DNA from: Methylomarinovum caldicuralii
GTDB lineage: Bacteria; Pseudomonadota; Gammaproteobacteria; Methylococcales; Methylothermaceae
NCBI RefSeq assembly: GCF_033126985.1
Contig: NZ_AP024714.1
Span: 1,504,990-1,568,989, forward strand
Length of the DNA: 64,000 nucleotides
Direction: 5' to 3'
Within the stretch, counting starts at the first letter, position 1. Every line of letters starts with the position of its first letter. Below, piece after piece: positions 33,750-46,630 of this stretch. Made by a program: the position numbers and the translations under genes. The notes below the pieces were generated by a model. It was given only the letters and a program-made list of their open reading frames with translations. It had not been told where the DNA came from and made no database searches.

Positions 33750-34463
33750 TTAGCGTCTCGGTAACATTCGCAACGGATCGACCGGATTCCCGTTCCTGCG
33801 AATTTCAAAATGCAGCACGGCGCGCCCGTCGCTCCCCCGGCCCACCTCGCCGATCACTTGGCCGGCCTTGACCCGTTGTCCTTCCCTGACGCGGAGGCGG
33901 CGATTGTTTCCGTAGGCCGATAAGTAGGTTTCCCCGTGCTTGACGATCACCAGCTTGCCGTATCCGACCAGACCGCTGCCGCTGTAGACCACTTTCCCGG
34001 GGGCGGCCGCCCTGACCGGGGTTCCCGGGGGGGCAGCGATGTCGATTCCTTTCCTGCCGGTGGCGGCGAAGTTTCTGACGATCACTCCCTTTAACGGCCA
34101 GCGCCAGCGATGCTTTAGCATTTTTTTGGATTTTTTCCGAAAAACTTTCGGATCCCGCCTGGCACGGGTCTTGACGGCTCTTTTGCGGGGGACGAGACGC
34201 AGGAGCTGGCCTGGATAAATGGTGTAGGGCGGCGAGATGCCGTTCCAGCGGGCCAGATCGTGATAGTCACGGCCGCTGCGGCGGGCGATGGAATACAAGG
34301 TGTCCCCGGGATGAACCCGGTAGAACTGACCGTGGATGGGCGGCGCCGGCGGACGCACCGGCCGGGCGCCGCCACAGGCGCTCAACACCGTCAACGCCAC
34401 GCCCATGACCAGGGCGCCAGTCCAGTACCGCCCGCTCCCACCGATCTTGCAAAACCTGGCCAA
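33750..34463 (-). CDS. nlpD: Murein hydrolase activator NlpD (LysM + M23)
   Basis: 237 residues. Lipobox TVLSAC (Cys about 30), LysM domain GQFYRVHPGDTLYSIARRSGRDYHDLARWNGI (about 45-77) and a C-terminal degenerate LytM/M23 domain (GIDIAAPPGTPVRAAAPGKVVYSG, VIVKHGETYLSAYG, LHFEIRRNGNPVDP). The first metal-binding His is replaced (KGIDI), which is normal for NlpD: it activates AmiC and does not cut murein itself. Just upstream of rpoS. Confidence 0.93.
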   Translation of the reverse strand: MARFCKIGGSGRYWTGALVMGVALTVLSACGGARPVRPPAPPIHGQFYRVHPGDTLYSIARRSGRDYHDLARWNGISPPYTIYPGQLLRLVPRKRAVKTRARRDPKVFRKKSKKMLKHRWRWPLKGVIVRNFAATGRKGIDIAAPPGTPVRAAAPGKVVYSGSGLVGYGKLVIVKHGETYLSAYGNNRRLRVREGQRVKAGQVIGEVGRGSDGRAVLHFEIRRNGNPVDPLRMLPRR

Positions 34464-34570
34464 CTTTCCTATTCTTTAGAGCTTTTCTGTGGATTGACGG
34501 GCCGAAACCGCTGTCCCGACAGCCTTGAACGCAACCGCCCGATACCGCCTTAATCCAGACGAGGTCGAAC

Positions 34571-39205
<4,635 letters not shown>

Positions 39206-39278
39206 TTCGTTCTTCGCGGCCCTGGCGACCCGGGGCCGCATCCGTATTCACCCGAACCCGAATCGAAGAGGTAATTTC

Positions 39279-40718
39279 ATGGGCAAACCGACCGGTTTCC
39301 TGGAAATCCCGCGCCGCGACCGGACCTATCAGCCGGTCGCCGACCGTATCCGGCATTTCCGCGAGTTCGTCATTCCCCTGCCGCCGCCGGAAGTGGCCGA
39401 GCAGGGCGCCCGCTGCATGGACTGCGGCATCCCCTACTGTCACAACGGCTGCCCAGTCAACAACCTGATCCCGGACTGGAACGACCTGGTCTACCGCGAC
39501 AAGTGGCAGGAGGCGATCCGCGAACTCCACCGCACCAACAACTTCCCGGAATTCACCGGCCGGGTCTGCCCCGCCCCCTGCGAGGCGGCCTGTACCCTGA
39601 ACCTGGACGACAAGCCGGTCACCATCAAGACCATCGAATGCGCCATCGTCGACCGTGCCTGGGAGGAAGGCTGGATCAAGCCGGAAATCCCCGAGGCCCG
39701 CACCGGCAAGCGGGTCGCCGTCATCGGCTCCGGCCCTGCGGGACTGGCCTGCGCCCAACAGCTGGCCCGTGCCGGTCATGCGGTGGTGGTGTTCGAGAAG
39801 AACGATCGTATCGGCGGTCTGTTGCGCTACGGGATCCCCGACTTCAAACTGAGCAAGCATCTCATCGACCGCCGTATGGCGCAGATGCGCGCCGAGGGGG
39901 TGACCTTCCGTCCCAACACCCATGTGGGCGTGGACGTCTCCGGCAGGGAACTGCTCGACCAGTTCGACGCCGTGGTCCTCGCCGGCGGTTCGGAAAAACC
40001 CCGCGACCTGCCGGTGCCCGGCCGGGAACTGCAGGGCATCCACTTCGCCATGGACTTCCTGCGCCAGCAGAACAAGCGCAACGCCGGCGATTTCATTCCG
40101 CCGGAAGCCGAAATCCTCGCCACCGGCAAGAAGGTCGTGGTCATCGGCGGCGGCGACACCGGCTCCGACTGCATCGGCACTTCCATCCGCCAGGGGGCGA
40201 TGTCGGTGGTGCAGCTGGAAATCCTGCCCCAACCGCCGGAAAAGGAAAACAAGCTGCTGACCTGGCCCTACTGGCCCAACAAACTGCGCACCTCCACTTC
40301 CCAGGAGGAGGGCTGCGAACGCCTGTTCGCGGTCAGCACCCAGCGTTTCGAGGGAAAGGACGGCCGGGTCAGCAAGGTCCACCTGGTGAAGGTGGACTGG
40401 TCCCAGGACGAGAACGGCCGCTGGCAGATGAAGGAAATCCCCGGCAGCGAGTTCACCCTCGACGCCGATCTGGTGCTGCTGGCGATGGGTTTCGTCCACC
40501 CGGTTCACGAAGGGCTGCTCCAGGAACTGGGGGTGGAACTGGATCCCCGCGGCAACGTCAAGGCCGACACCCGCCAGTACCGCACCTCCCTGGACAAAGT
40601 GTTCGCCGCAGGCGACATGCGCCGGGGCCAGTCGCTGGTGGTGTGGGCCATCCGCGAAGGCCGCCAGTGCGCCCGGGCGGTGGACGAGTATCTGATGGGT
40701 TACTCTGAGCTTCCCTGA
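39279..40718 (+). CDS. gltD: Glutamate synthase (NADPH) small subunit
   Basis: 479 residues. The N-terminal Fe-S region [19 protein letters not shown]...CPAPCEAAC (about 45-110) holds two 4Fe-4S centres, followed by FAD site [19 protein letters not shown] and NADPH site [16 protein letters not shown]. Standard GltD, passing electrons from NADPH to GltB. A terminator follows, so gltBD is a two-gene operon. Confidence 0.97.
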   Translation: MGKPTGFLEIPRRDRTYQPVADRIRHFREFVIPLPPPEVAEQGARCMDCGIPYCHNGCPVNNLIPDWNDLVYRDKWQEAIRELHRTNNFPEFTGRVCPAPCEAACTLNLDDKPVTIKTIECAIVDRAWEEGWIKPEIPEARTGKRVAVIGSGPAGLACAQQLARAGHAVVVFEKNDRIGGLLRYGIPDFKLSKHLIDRRMAQMRAEGVTFRPNTHVGVDVSGRELLDQFDAVVLAGGSEKPRDLPVPGRELQGIHFAMDFLRQQNKRNAGDFIPPEAEILATGKKVVVIGGGDTGSDCIGTSIRQGAMSVVQLEILPQPPEKENKLLTWPYWPNKLRTSTSQEEGCERLFAVSTQRFEGKDGRVSKVHLVKVDWSQDENGRWQMKEIPGSEFTLDADLVLLAMGFVHPVHEGLLQELGVELDPRGNVKADTRQYRTSLDKVFAAGDMRRGQSLVVWAIREGRQCARAVDEYLMGYSELP

Positions 40719-40745
40719 AGCTGCAACGGCAGCGGCATGCGGACA

Positions 40746-40768
40746 GGGAGCCGATCAGGCTCCCTTTT
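40746..40768 (+). terminator. Terminator of gltBD
   Basis: GGGAGCC-GATCA-GGCTCCC, then TTTTCG. It overlaps the 3' end of the convergent tetR-type gene. Confidence 0.85.
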
Positions 40769-41363
40769 CGTTTGCCGGCGCCAATGCCCGCCAGATGGCG
40801 GTCCAGGTATCCAGCAGGTAGAGTTCCAGCGATTTCTCCAGCACCCCTTCCAGCCGCAGCAGCGCCATCCGCGCGACCGTGCCGTAAAACACCGCTGTGG
40901 CCACCTGGGGATTCATCCGTCTCAGATCCCCCGCCCTGATCCCCTCTTCCATGATCCGATTCAGCAGCCTGAACGGGGGCGACTGGCTCAGGGGCGGACG
41001 CTGGGAAAGGATTTCCTGGTGGCGGACCGTGACAATGAAGCGCACGATCTCAGGTTCGTTTTCGGTCAGCTCGAAGAACAGTTCGAGGATGGCGCGCAGA
41101 CGTTCGAACGCATTGTTCAGGCGCCGGATCTCCTTGAGGGATTCCTCCAGGCTGTGGAGCACTTCCGTGTAGAGGGCATCGGCGATGGCCTCCTTGTTTT
41201 TGAAATAATGGTAGATGGTGCCGGTGCTGACATCGGCCAGCTGGCGAATGTCGGCGATCGAGGTGTTGAAGTAGCCCTTTTCGGTGAACAGCTTGAGGGC
41301 GGCCTTGAGGATTTCCTCCTTGGGGTCTTTTTTCTCCAAAGGATGCACAGGCGTGGTTATCAT
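40755..41363 (-). CDS. TetR/AcrR-family regulator
   Basis: 202 residues. The HTH is EEILKAALKLFTEKGYFNTSIADIRQLADVSTGTIYHYFKNKEAIADALY (about 15-65). The ligand-binding part has no recognisable signature (LEESLKEIRRLNNAFERLRAILELFFELTENEPE). It stands alone and is divergent from the gene at 41456, a possible target, but that is positional only. Confidence 0.88.
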   Translation of the reverse strand: MITTPVHPLEKKDPKEEILKAALKLFTEKGYFNTSIADIRQLADVSTGTIYHYFKNKEAIADALYTEVLHSLEESLKEIRRLNNAFERLRAILELFFELTENEPEIVRFIVTVRHQEILSQRPPLSQSPPFRLLNRIMEEGIRAGDLRRMNPQVATAVFYGTVARMALLRLEGVLEKSLELYLLDTWTAIWRALAPANEKGA

Positions 41364-41455
41364 CTTGTTATTATGACTTCCAACAGAAATCGGTCATTTT
41401 ACGCCCTTTCCCGCCATGAATCAGCTTCCGATTGAATGTTCGATCTAATCGACCG

Positions 41456-42553
41456 GTGAACGCGCTGCTCAAGTGGCTCGCCGCCTGTCTGACCCTGCCC
41501 CCGCTCGTCGTTTTCGGGGGTGCCTGGTTCCTACTCGAGGACAAACCGCTGGTCCCGACTTCTGGTCTCAGGAGCGATGCCCGCCCCGATCCCTATCAAC
41601 ACCGCCTCGATGTCGCTGTGGGCGAATGGTCCCGGCGCACCGGCCTTCCCGTGGCTGCGAGAATCGGCGGCCTGCCGCCCTTCCGGCATCTCATCGCCAC
41701 ACTCAAAACCCCGTTGCCCCGGCCCTATCTCAATGTTGACCTGCGCCTGGAGTGGCGGCAGTCCCAGCTTCACGTCAGGGAAGCCCGGGTGGGAGGAGTG
41801 TCCTTACCGGCCGCGCTGGTGGAAGCCGTCCTGCCGCTGCGGGAAACCCGGGTATCCGCGCCTCCCCCCGCAAGCGACAATCCGCTCTCCCTGATGGCCG
41901 CCGATACCCGCCTGCTGCAAAAATACTACGACCGGCTGTGGCGCTGGGACCGGCACTGGCAGAAACACGGCGCATCGCTCCTGACGCCGTTGCGGCTGTT
42001 GTTCGCCCATGCGCGCCGATACACCATGACGGCGACTGCCGCCGCCGAACACCGGGCCTTGTTGCAGATTCTCGCCGTCTACACCAACAAATACGATCCG
42101 GCCCGCCTGTTCGCCCTCAAACCCCGGGGGGAACTGCGTTATCCCCGCCTGACGTTACAGGGACGCCACGACCTGGCACAGCATTTCGTCACCGCCGCCG
42201 CCGTCAGCGCCAGTGGCGGCGCCGGACTGGCCCGTTATTTGGGTCTCTACAAGGAACTGTCCGACTTCGACACCGGAAGCGGCTTCAGCTTCAGCGACCT
42301 CGCCGCCGACATGGCGGGCACCCGTTTCGGACGACTCGCCGTCACCAGCCCCGGCTATCTTCAGCGCCAACTGCTCCGTCTCGACAGCGAACGGGGTCTG
42401 TTGCCCAGCCTGAAGGGGCTTCCCGATCATCTCAGCCGCACCGACTTCCAACGCCGCTTCGGCCATACCGGAAGCCCCGCCTATCGCCGCTTGTTAGCGG
42501 TCATCGAACGCCGCATCGACGCCCTGCCGCTTTACCGCCACGCATCGCCCTGA
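41456..42553 (+). CDS. Unrecognised membrane-anchored protein
   Basis: 365 residues from a GTG at 41456; a TTG eight codons upstream is possible, and neither has a good ribosome site. An N-terminal hydrophobic segment (LLKWLAACLTLPPLVVFGGAWFLL) anchors a large soluble part rich in Arg and Leu. A conserved-looking stretch, YKELSDFDTGSGFSFSDLAADMAGTRFG near 275-302, suggests a real domain of unknown family; comparable proteins in gammaproteobacteria are annotated only as hypothetical. Divergent from the TetR-like gene and terminated by the stem at 42571. Confidence 0.65.
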   Translation: MNALLKWLAACLTLPPLVVFGGAWFLLEDKPLVPTSGLRSDARPDPYQHRLDVAVGEWSRRTGLPVAARIGGLPPFRHLIATLKTPLPRPYLNVDLRLEWRQSQLHVREARVGGVSLPAALVEAVLPLRETRVSAPPPASDNPLSLMAADTRLLQKYYDRLWRWDRHWQKHGASLLTPLRLLFAHARRYTMTATAAAEHRALLQILAVYTNKYDPARLFALKPRGELRYPRLTLQGRHDLAQHFVTAAAVSASGGAGLARYLGLYKELSDFDTGSGFSFSDLAADMAGTRFGRLAVTSPGYLQRQLLRLDSERGLLPSLKGLPDHLSRTDFQRRFGHTGSPAYRRLLAVIERRIDALPLYRHASP

Positions 42554-42570
42554 CGATTCCGCGGGCAACA

Positions 42571-42595
42571 AAAAACCCGCCTTGAAGCGGGTTTT
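42571..42595. terminator. Bidirectional terminator between unknown gene and tRNA-Pro
   Basis: AAAACCCGC-CTTGAA-GCGGGTTTT; followed by TTTTCT on the plus strand and by TTTTTT on the minus strand. Confidence 0.8.
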
Positions 42596-42614
42596 CTGCT
42601 GATTCTCTCAAATT

Positions 42615-42691
42615 TGGTCGGGACGGCAGGATTTGAACCTGCGACCCCCACAACCCCATTGTGGTGCGCTACCAGACTGCGCTACGCCCCG
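42615..42691 (-). tRNA. tRNA-Pro (anticodon GGG)
   Basis: 77 bases; acceptor CGGGGCG/CGTCCCG, anticodon loop ATGGGGT giving GGG, encoded CCA. Confidence 0.97.
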
Positions 42692-42701
42692 AAACGCAGC
42701 A

Positions 42702-42731
42702 ATTATAAATCATCTCCGCCCCCATTCACAA
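42702..42731 (-). promoter_or_regulatory. Promoter of tRNA-Pro
   Basis: On the minus strand TTGTGA and TATAAT are 18 bases apart and 10 bases before the tRNA. The ISAs1 element ends only 7 bases upstream of the -35 box. Confidence 0.6.
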
Positions 42732-42738
42732 TGGGGAG

Positions 42739-44000
42739 CAGGGCAATCGCATGAACGCTACGTCCATCCAAGCAACTGAGCCCGATAGTGGTCACTGGAG
42801 GCGGCCAGGAGCCGTCTTGCCTTGATGCCCCCGCGGCGTTTGGTGGGGTCGAGGCGAAAGAGATTGAGCACCATCTGTTTGAGCAGCGCCAGGTTATGAG
42901 CCGCATGTCGGGTTCGAAGGCGCATCTGATCATCGTTGAATACGACATCCATACACCAGTGAAGCGGGTTCTCCACCGCCCAATGCTGGCGCACCGCCGA
43001 GGCCAGCCGTTCGGCATCGGCCGGCAGGCTGCTGATGTAGAAACGCCGTTCCCGGGTGGTTTTGCCGGCGACGGTGCGTTCGGACTCGACCACGGCAAAG
43101 CAGGCCAGATCCGGCCGGCGCTGGGGCCGGTCCAGGCCGTCGAGCTGGTCGAACACATAGCAGCGGCGCACTTCCAGGCGACCATGCGCCCTGTCGACCG
43201 TCTCGCATTGCTGATGCGGGGTTTTGTCCGGCGCGTCCTGGAAGGCCTGGAAGAAATCCCGGATCGATTCGGCCAGACCTTTCTGGTTGTCCTTGACCGC
43301 CAGTACATAGTCGGCCCCCCGGTCACGGATGGCCTTGGCCATCTTGGGATCGGTCCCCATGGCATCGAGGGTCACCACGCATCCTTTCAAGGCCAGGGTC
43401 TCCAGCAGGGCGGGAATGGCCGTCTTCTCGTTGGATTTGTCGGCCACCGCCTCTTGACCGACCACCAACCGGTACTGAGCCGCAAAGGCACTGACCAGAT
43501 GCAGGGGATCGTGCCCCTTGGACCGGCTGCGCCGACTGGTCTTGCCGTCGATGGCGATCACCTGACCTTCCAATGCCGGAACCACGCTCACCGCCCAGCG
43601 CTGGAAGGCCGATCCGAACGCTTCCGGATCGATCATCGCCAAAATCCGCCCCAGGGTGTCGTGGGACGGAATCCCATGCGGCAAGGGCACATATCGACGC
43701 AGCCAATCCAGCTTCTCTTTGCCCCAAAGTTCAATCTCCACCAACGTATCCGCACCGCAGATCACCGCGCACACCACAACCACCAGCACTTCCACCAGAT
43801 CGTAGGTTACCTTCGATGATTGTCGCGGGTCCGGAATCGATACGAACACCTCGCTCAGCGCCAGGGGCTTTTCCAACATCTGTGCCTCCCACAAAAAGCA
43901 TGCTCCTCAGAGAAGAAGTCTCTAATCTGCAAGTAATCTGCTGCAAGTCATCGAATCTTAAACCATCATCTTCGTGGGGTATATTCATGCGATTGCCCTG
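42739..44000. mobile_element. ISAs1-family insertion sequence
   Basis: 1262 bases bounded by the perfect 17-base inverted repeat CAGGGCAATCGCATGAA (42739-42755) and its complement (43984-44000). One intact transposase on the minus strand. The right end lies inside the multicopper oxidase gene. The flanking bases (ATGGGGAG left, TCACCCGC right) are not a target duplication, and no oxidase sequence is found on the left, so host DNA was probably deleted. Confidence 0.92.
42758..43879 (-). CDS. ISAs1-family transposase
   Basis: 373 residues from the ATG at 43879 (GGGAGG upstream). N-terminal DDE_Tnp_1-associated domain ([38 protein letters not shown]) and catalytic domain with [12 protein letters not shown] (first Asp), [14 protein letters not shown] (second Asp) and [19 protein letters not shown] (Glu). 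The frame is open and complete, so the element may be active. Confidence 0.93.
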   Translation of the reverse strand: MLEKPLALSEVFVSIPDPRQSSKVTYDLVEVLVVVVCAVICGADTLVEIELWGKEKLDWLRRYVPLPHGIPSHDTLGRILAMIDPEAFGSAFQRWAVSVVPALEGQVIAIDGKTSRRSRSKGHDPLHLVSAFAAQYRLVVGQEAVADKSNEKTAIPALLETLALKGCVVTLDAMGTDPKMAKAIRDRGADYVLAVKDNQKGLAESIRDFFQAFQDAPDKTPHQQCETVDRAHGRLEVRRCYVFDQLDGLDRPQRRPDLACFAVVESERTVAGKTTRERRFYISSLPADAERLASAVRQHWAVENPLHWCMDVVFNDDQMRLRTRHAAHNLALLKQMVLNLFRLDPTKRRGGIKARRLLAASSDHYRAQLLGWT

Positions 44001-44854
44001 TCACCCGCCCCCACGCCTTCGCCGGCCTTGACCACGAACGCCTCGCGACTGATGGGGCCGATGTTGACGGTGTCTACCACGTGGGTGGTGCCGGGCTGGA
44101 GCCAGCGGTGCGCGTGCAGATGGAAGGTATGGAAGGCGGTCCCCATGCCGATGACATGGAACCGGACCAGCTCACCCTCGCGGGCCCCGACGGTGGGGTT
44201 GGTCCACAGCGGCACCTCGCGGTTGACGATGTGTTTGAGCTCCTGACCCCAGAAGGTGGTCTCGGGCATCCAGAGGATGAACTCGCGCTTGATGTCTTTG
44301 AGATTCACCTTTTGGACCTTGCCGTCGATGAGGGCGTCGACCTGGCCACTGGCGGGATTGACGATCAGGGTGCCGAACAGCCCCTTGTCCTCAGCCCCCA
44401 CCTTGGGGTCGCCGAAGGCGTGGTCGTGGTAGGGCCAGGTGCCGGCCGTTCCCGGGGCGGCGATCCACTCGTAGGTGTAGGGCTTGCCCGGGAACGCCGC
44501 CTGGTCGGCGACGCCGTTGAGGACCTTGGTGGTGCCGTCGCTGTCGAATTTGTAATGCACTCCATGGACGTGAAGACTGACCGGCAGGTCGGAGCCCTGG
44601 ATGCCGTGTTCCAGGGTGACGTAGGCGGTGTCACCCTCAGTGAGCACCAGGGTCGGCCCGGGAATGGTGGGCCCGGAAGCGTAGCGGCCGGTCAGAGCCT
44701 CGATGCGGCCGCCGTCCTCCACCTGATGGCGCACCATCTGGTAGGCCAACTGACCGGAAGGCAGCTGCGCCGCTCGCAGGGTGATGCGGTGGACCGCCGC
44801 CTGCGCCGGCAGGCTCAGTCCGAGCAGTAACAGGATTAAAATCCGCAGATGCAT
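43985..44854 (-). pseudogene. Multicopper oxidase truncated by ISAs1
   Basis: A signal peptide (MHLRILILLLLGLSLPAQA) and cupredoxin domains with copper motifs LHVHG, WPYHDHAF and HTFHLHAHRW are present, about 284 residues of oxidase. It stops where the final H-C-H-type block that carries type 1 copper ligands should follow VKAGEGVGAGD: after the Asp the frame enters the IS inverted repeat and ends RAIA. Without the last copper motif the enzyme should be inactive. The promoter and ribosome side are intact, so a truncated protein may still be made. Confidence 0.85.
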
Positions 44855-44992
44855 AACCTCTCTCCTTCAATGTTTGGCTGGCATATTTAGTAAAATGGCG
44901 ATGAAAAACTTTGCCAATAAAAAAATTAAAAAAACAGCCTCTCAACCCGAAATTTGGATAATCGACAGATTCACGATGGTAAGGAGACATTC

Positions 44993-45613
44993 ATGCTCGC
45001 CAACTTCGGAGAACGCCAGCAGCAGCTGCTGAACCTGCTGCTGGAGAACAAGTCAGGCATGACCATGGACGAACTGGCCCGCGCCCTGGGGGTGTCCAAA
45101 CCGGCGGTCCACCAGCACCTCACCGTCCTGGAACGGGACGGTTATGTGGCCCGCCACGCCCTGGTCAAGACCGGGGGACGGCCCAGTCAGATTTTCGTCC
45201 TCAGCGACCGGGGCATCCACCTGTTCCCCAAGCAGTACGCCTGGTTTTCCAAACTGCTGCTGCAACAGCTGTTGGAACGGATGGGAAGCGAAGCCGTGGA
45301 AAAACTGCTCTATCAACTGGGCCGGGAAACCGCCGCCTCGCTGCGACCGCGCCTGGAGGGCTTATCGCTCCCGGAGCGCCTGCAGGCGGTGGTCCGGATC
45401 ATGGGGGAATTCGGCTACGAGGCAACCCTGGAGGGTGAGACGGTAGCGGCCAGAAACTGCGTATATCATAATCTGGCCAAGGCCCATCCGGAGGTCTGCG
45501 CCCTGGACGCCGGGCTACTGGAGGGGCTGCTGGATCGGAAGGTGATCCAGCGCGAATGCATGGTCCGCGGCGGCGGCGCCTGCCGTTTCTGCCCGCTTCG
45601 GGAGGGCAGGTAA
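44993..45613 (+). CDS. SufR-like HTH regulator with putative Fe-S cysteines
   Basis: 206 residues. An N-terminal winged helix (MTMDELARALGVSKPAVHQHLTVLERDGYVAR, about 22-53) is followed by a helical dimer region and a C-terminal Cys-rich end: CVYHNLAKAHPEVC, then CMVRGGGACRFC. The spacing recalls SufR-type [Fe-S] or nitric-oxide-sensing regulators. AAGGAG lies six bases before the start at 44993. Divergent from the truncated multicopper oxidase, so that gene was probably a target. Cluster binding is inferred. Confidence 0.75.
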   Translation: MLANFGERQQQLLNLLLENKSGMTMDELARALGVSKPAVHQHLTVLERDGYVARHALVKTGGRPSQIFVLSDRGIHLFPKQYAWFSKLLLQQLLERMGSEAVEKLLYQLGRETAASLRPRLEGLSLPERLQAVVRIMGEFGYEATLEGETVAARNCVYHNLAKAHPEVCALDAGLLEGLLDRKVIQRECMVRGGGACRFCPLREGR

Positions 45614-45615
45614 GC

Positions 45616-45885
45616 TTACCAGTCTTCGGCCGAGCGCACCGAGCCATCCGCATCCAGCTTCAGGCGCAGCCTGCCGAAGCAGGGTTCGCGCCCGGCAACG
45701 CAGCCGGATCCTTCCACAAGAACCTCCTCGAAGGTCACTGCCACGATGACTTCGTCTTGACCGCCACCCTGAATCTCGAACCTCAGGGTGTCATTGTCGA
45801 TCCACCCGTCCTGGGTGCAAAAGACACGAAGACCAGACCAGCGGCGCAGAAACTCGGCTACCTGATGCTGCAGGGTATCGTCCAC
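45616..45885 (-). CDS. Small unrecognised protein
   Basis: 89 residues, strand-rich (LRVFCTQDGWIDNDTLRFEIQGG, EVIVAVTFEEVLVEGSGCV) with three Cys, no signal peptide. It lies two bases from the convergent regulator gene and has no family signature. Codon use resembles neighbours, so it is plausibly real. Confidence 0.5.
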   Translation of the reverse strand: MDDTLQHQVAEFLRRWSGLRVFCTQDGWIDNDTLRFEIQGGGQDEVIVAVTFEEVLVEGSGCVAGREPCFGRLRLKLDADGSVRSAEDW

Positions 45886-45949
45886 CGTGACCCTCGGTAA
45901 CAGAAAGCGGCCACACCCGTCTGGGGGTGACCGCCGAACCTCGATGCTT

Positions 45950-46423
45950 TCAGTCGCGCAGCTCGCTGAACACGTACCGATGGTCCTCGCGTGCCTGGTG
46001 GCACTCGAAGCAGCCCTTGCCGCCGTCGGTCACCAGACGCTTGTTCGGCTTGCCCCCGCCGAAGCCCTCAAAGCCCCAGCCGCCGGTGGCGGCGAAACGC
46101 TGGTCATCGTGCTCCATGACGCCGATGAGCTTGCGCTGTTTCTCCACCAAAGCGTGGTTGTCCTCGGCATAGTCCCACAGGTCGAAGACGAACACGGCGC
46201 CTTTGGGGTACCTGCCGGTCTTGAGCCCCTGCAGAGCCTTGTAATTGGCATAGACGTGATGGATGCCGCCGAAGGGATTGGCCAGGGGGTGGCCGGGCAT
46301 GATCACCATCGACTTGACGTGATACCAGCTGCGGAACCCTTGCGGATAGCGGACCTGGTTTTCCGCCGCCGTTGCGGCACCGGCGGACAGCAGACCGAGT
46401 AGCAGTAACGCGGTTTTTTTCAT
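45950..46423 (-). CDS. Cytochrome P460 family protein
   Basis: 157 residues. After a signal peptide (MKKTALLLLGLLSAGAATA) come the P460 fold markers YPQGFRSWYHVKSMVI, IHHVYANYKAL and YPKGAVFVFDLWDY, then the c-type heme site CFECH (about 138-142). P460 cytochromes oxidise hydroxylamine or bind NO, while the related c'-beta forms only bind ligands; which one this is depends on a cross-linking Lys that cannot be settled by eye. It shares strand and periplasmic location with the tetraheme cytochrome upstream, so both may serve nitrogen-oxide chemistry. Confidence 0.88.
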   Translation of the reverse strand: MKKTALLLLGLLSAGAATAAENQVRYPQGFRSWYHVKSMVIMPGHPLANPFGGIHHVYANYKALQGLKTGRYPKGAVFVFDLWDYAEDNHALVEKQRKLIGVMEHDDQRFAATGGWGFEGFGGGKPNKRLVTDGGKGCFECHQAREDHRYVFSELRD

Positions 46424-46584
46424 TTTGCCATCCTCCTCGTTGTTTGGTATCGAGTGCGAATTATTGGAAGGAACTCAGAAAAAGTCAAGAGATGCATCGC
46501 GACAGAACTTGTGGCCTGGGCGTTCCAGCTCCACTCGATGGCAGCGGACCGACGCTAAGGCTAAGGCGATCCCTGGCACACCAT

Positions 46585-46615
46585 AAAAAAAGCGGCACCC
46601 GATGACGGGTGCCGC
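46585..46615 (-). terminator. Terminator of the tetraheme cytochrome gene
   Basis: GCGGCACCCG-TCAT-CGGGTGCCGC followed by seven T on the minus strand; 16 bases after the stop. Confidence 0.85.
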
Positions 46616-46630
46616 AATCCCGCTTGACGA

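Noticed and set aside
42719-42738. CCCCCATT/AATGGGG hairpin beside the IS as a terminator or att site
   Set aside because: No T run follows and it overlaps the tRNA-Pro promoter; probably chance.
45895-45950. Hairpin GCGGTCACCCCC.../GGTGTGGCCGC as terminator of the P460 gene
   Set aside because: The stem has several mismatches and the T run is weak (TTTCTGTT). Possible but not firm enough to list.
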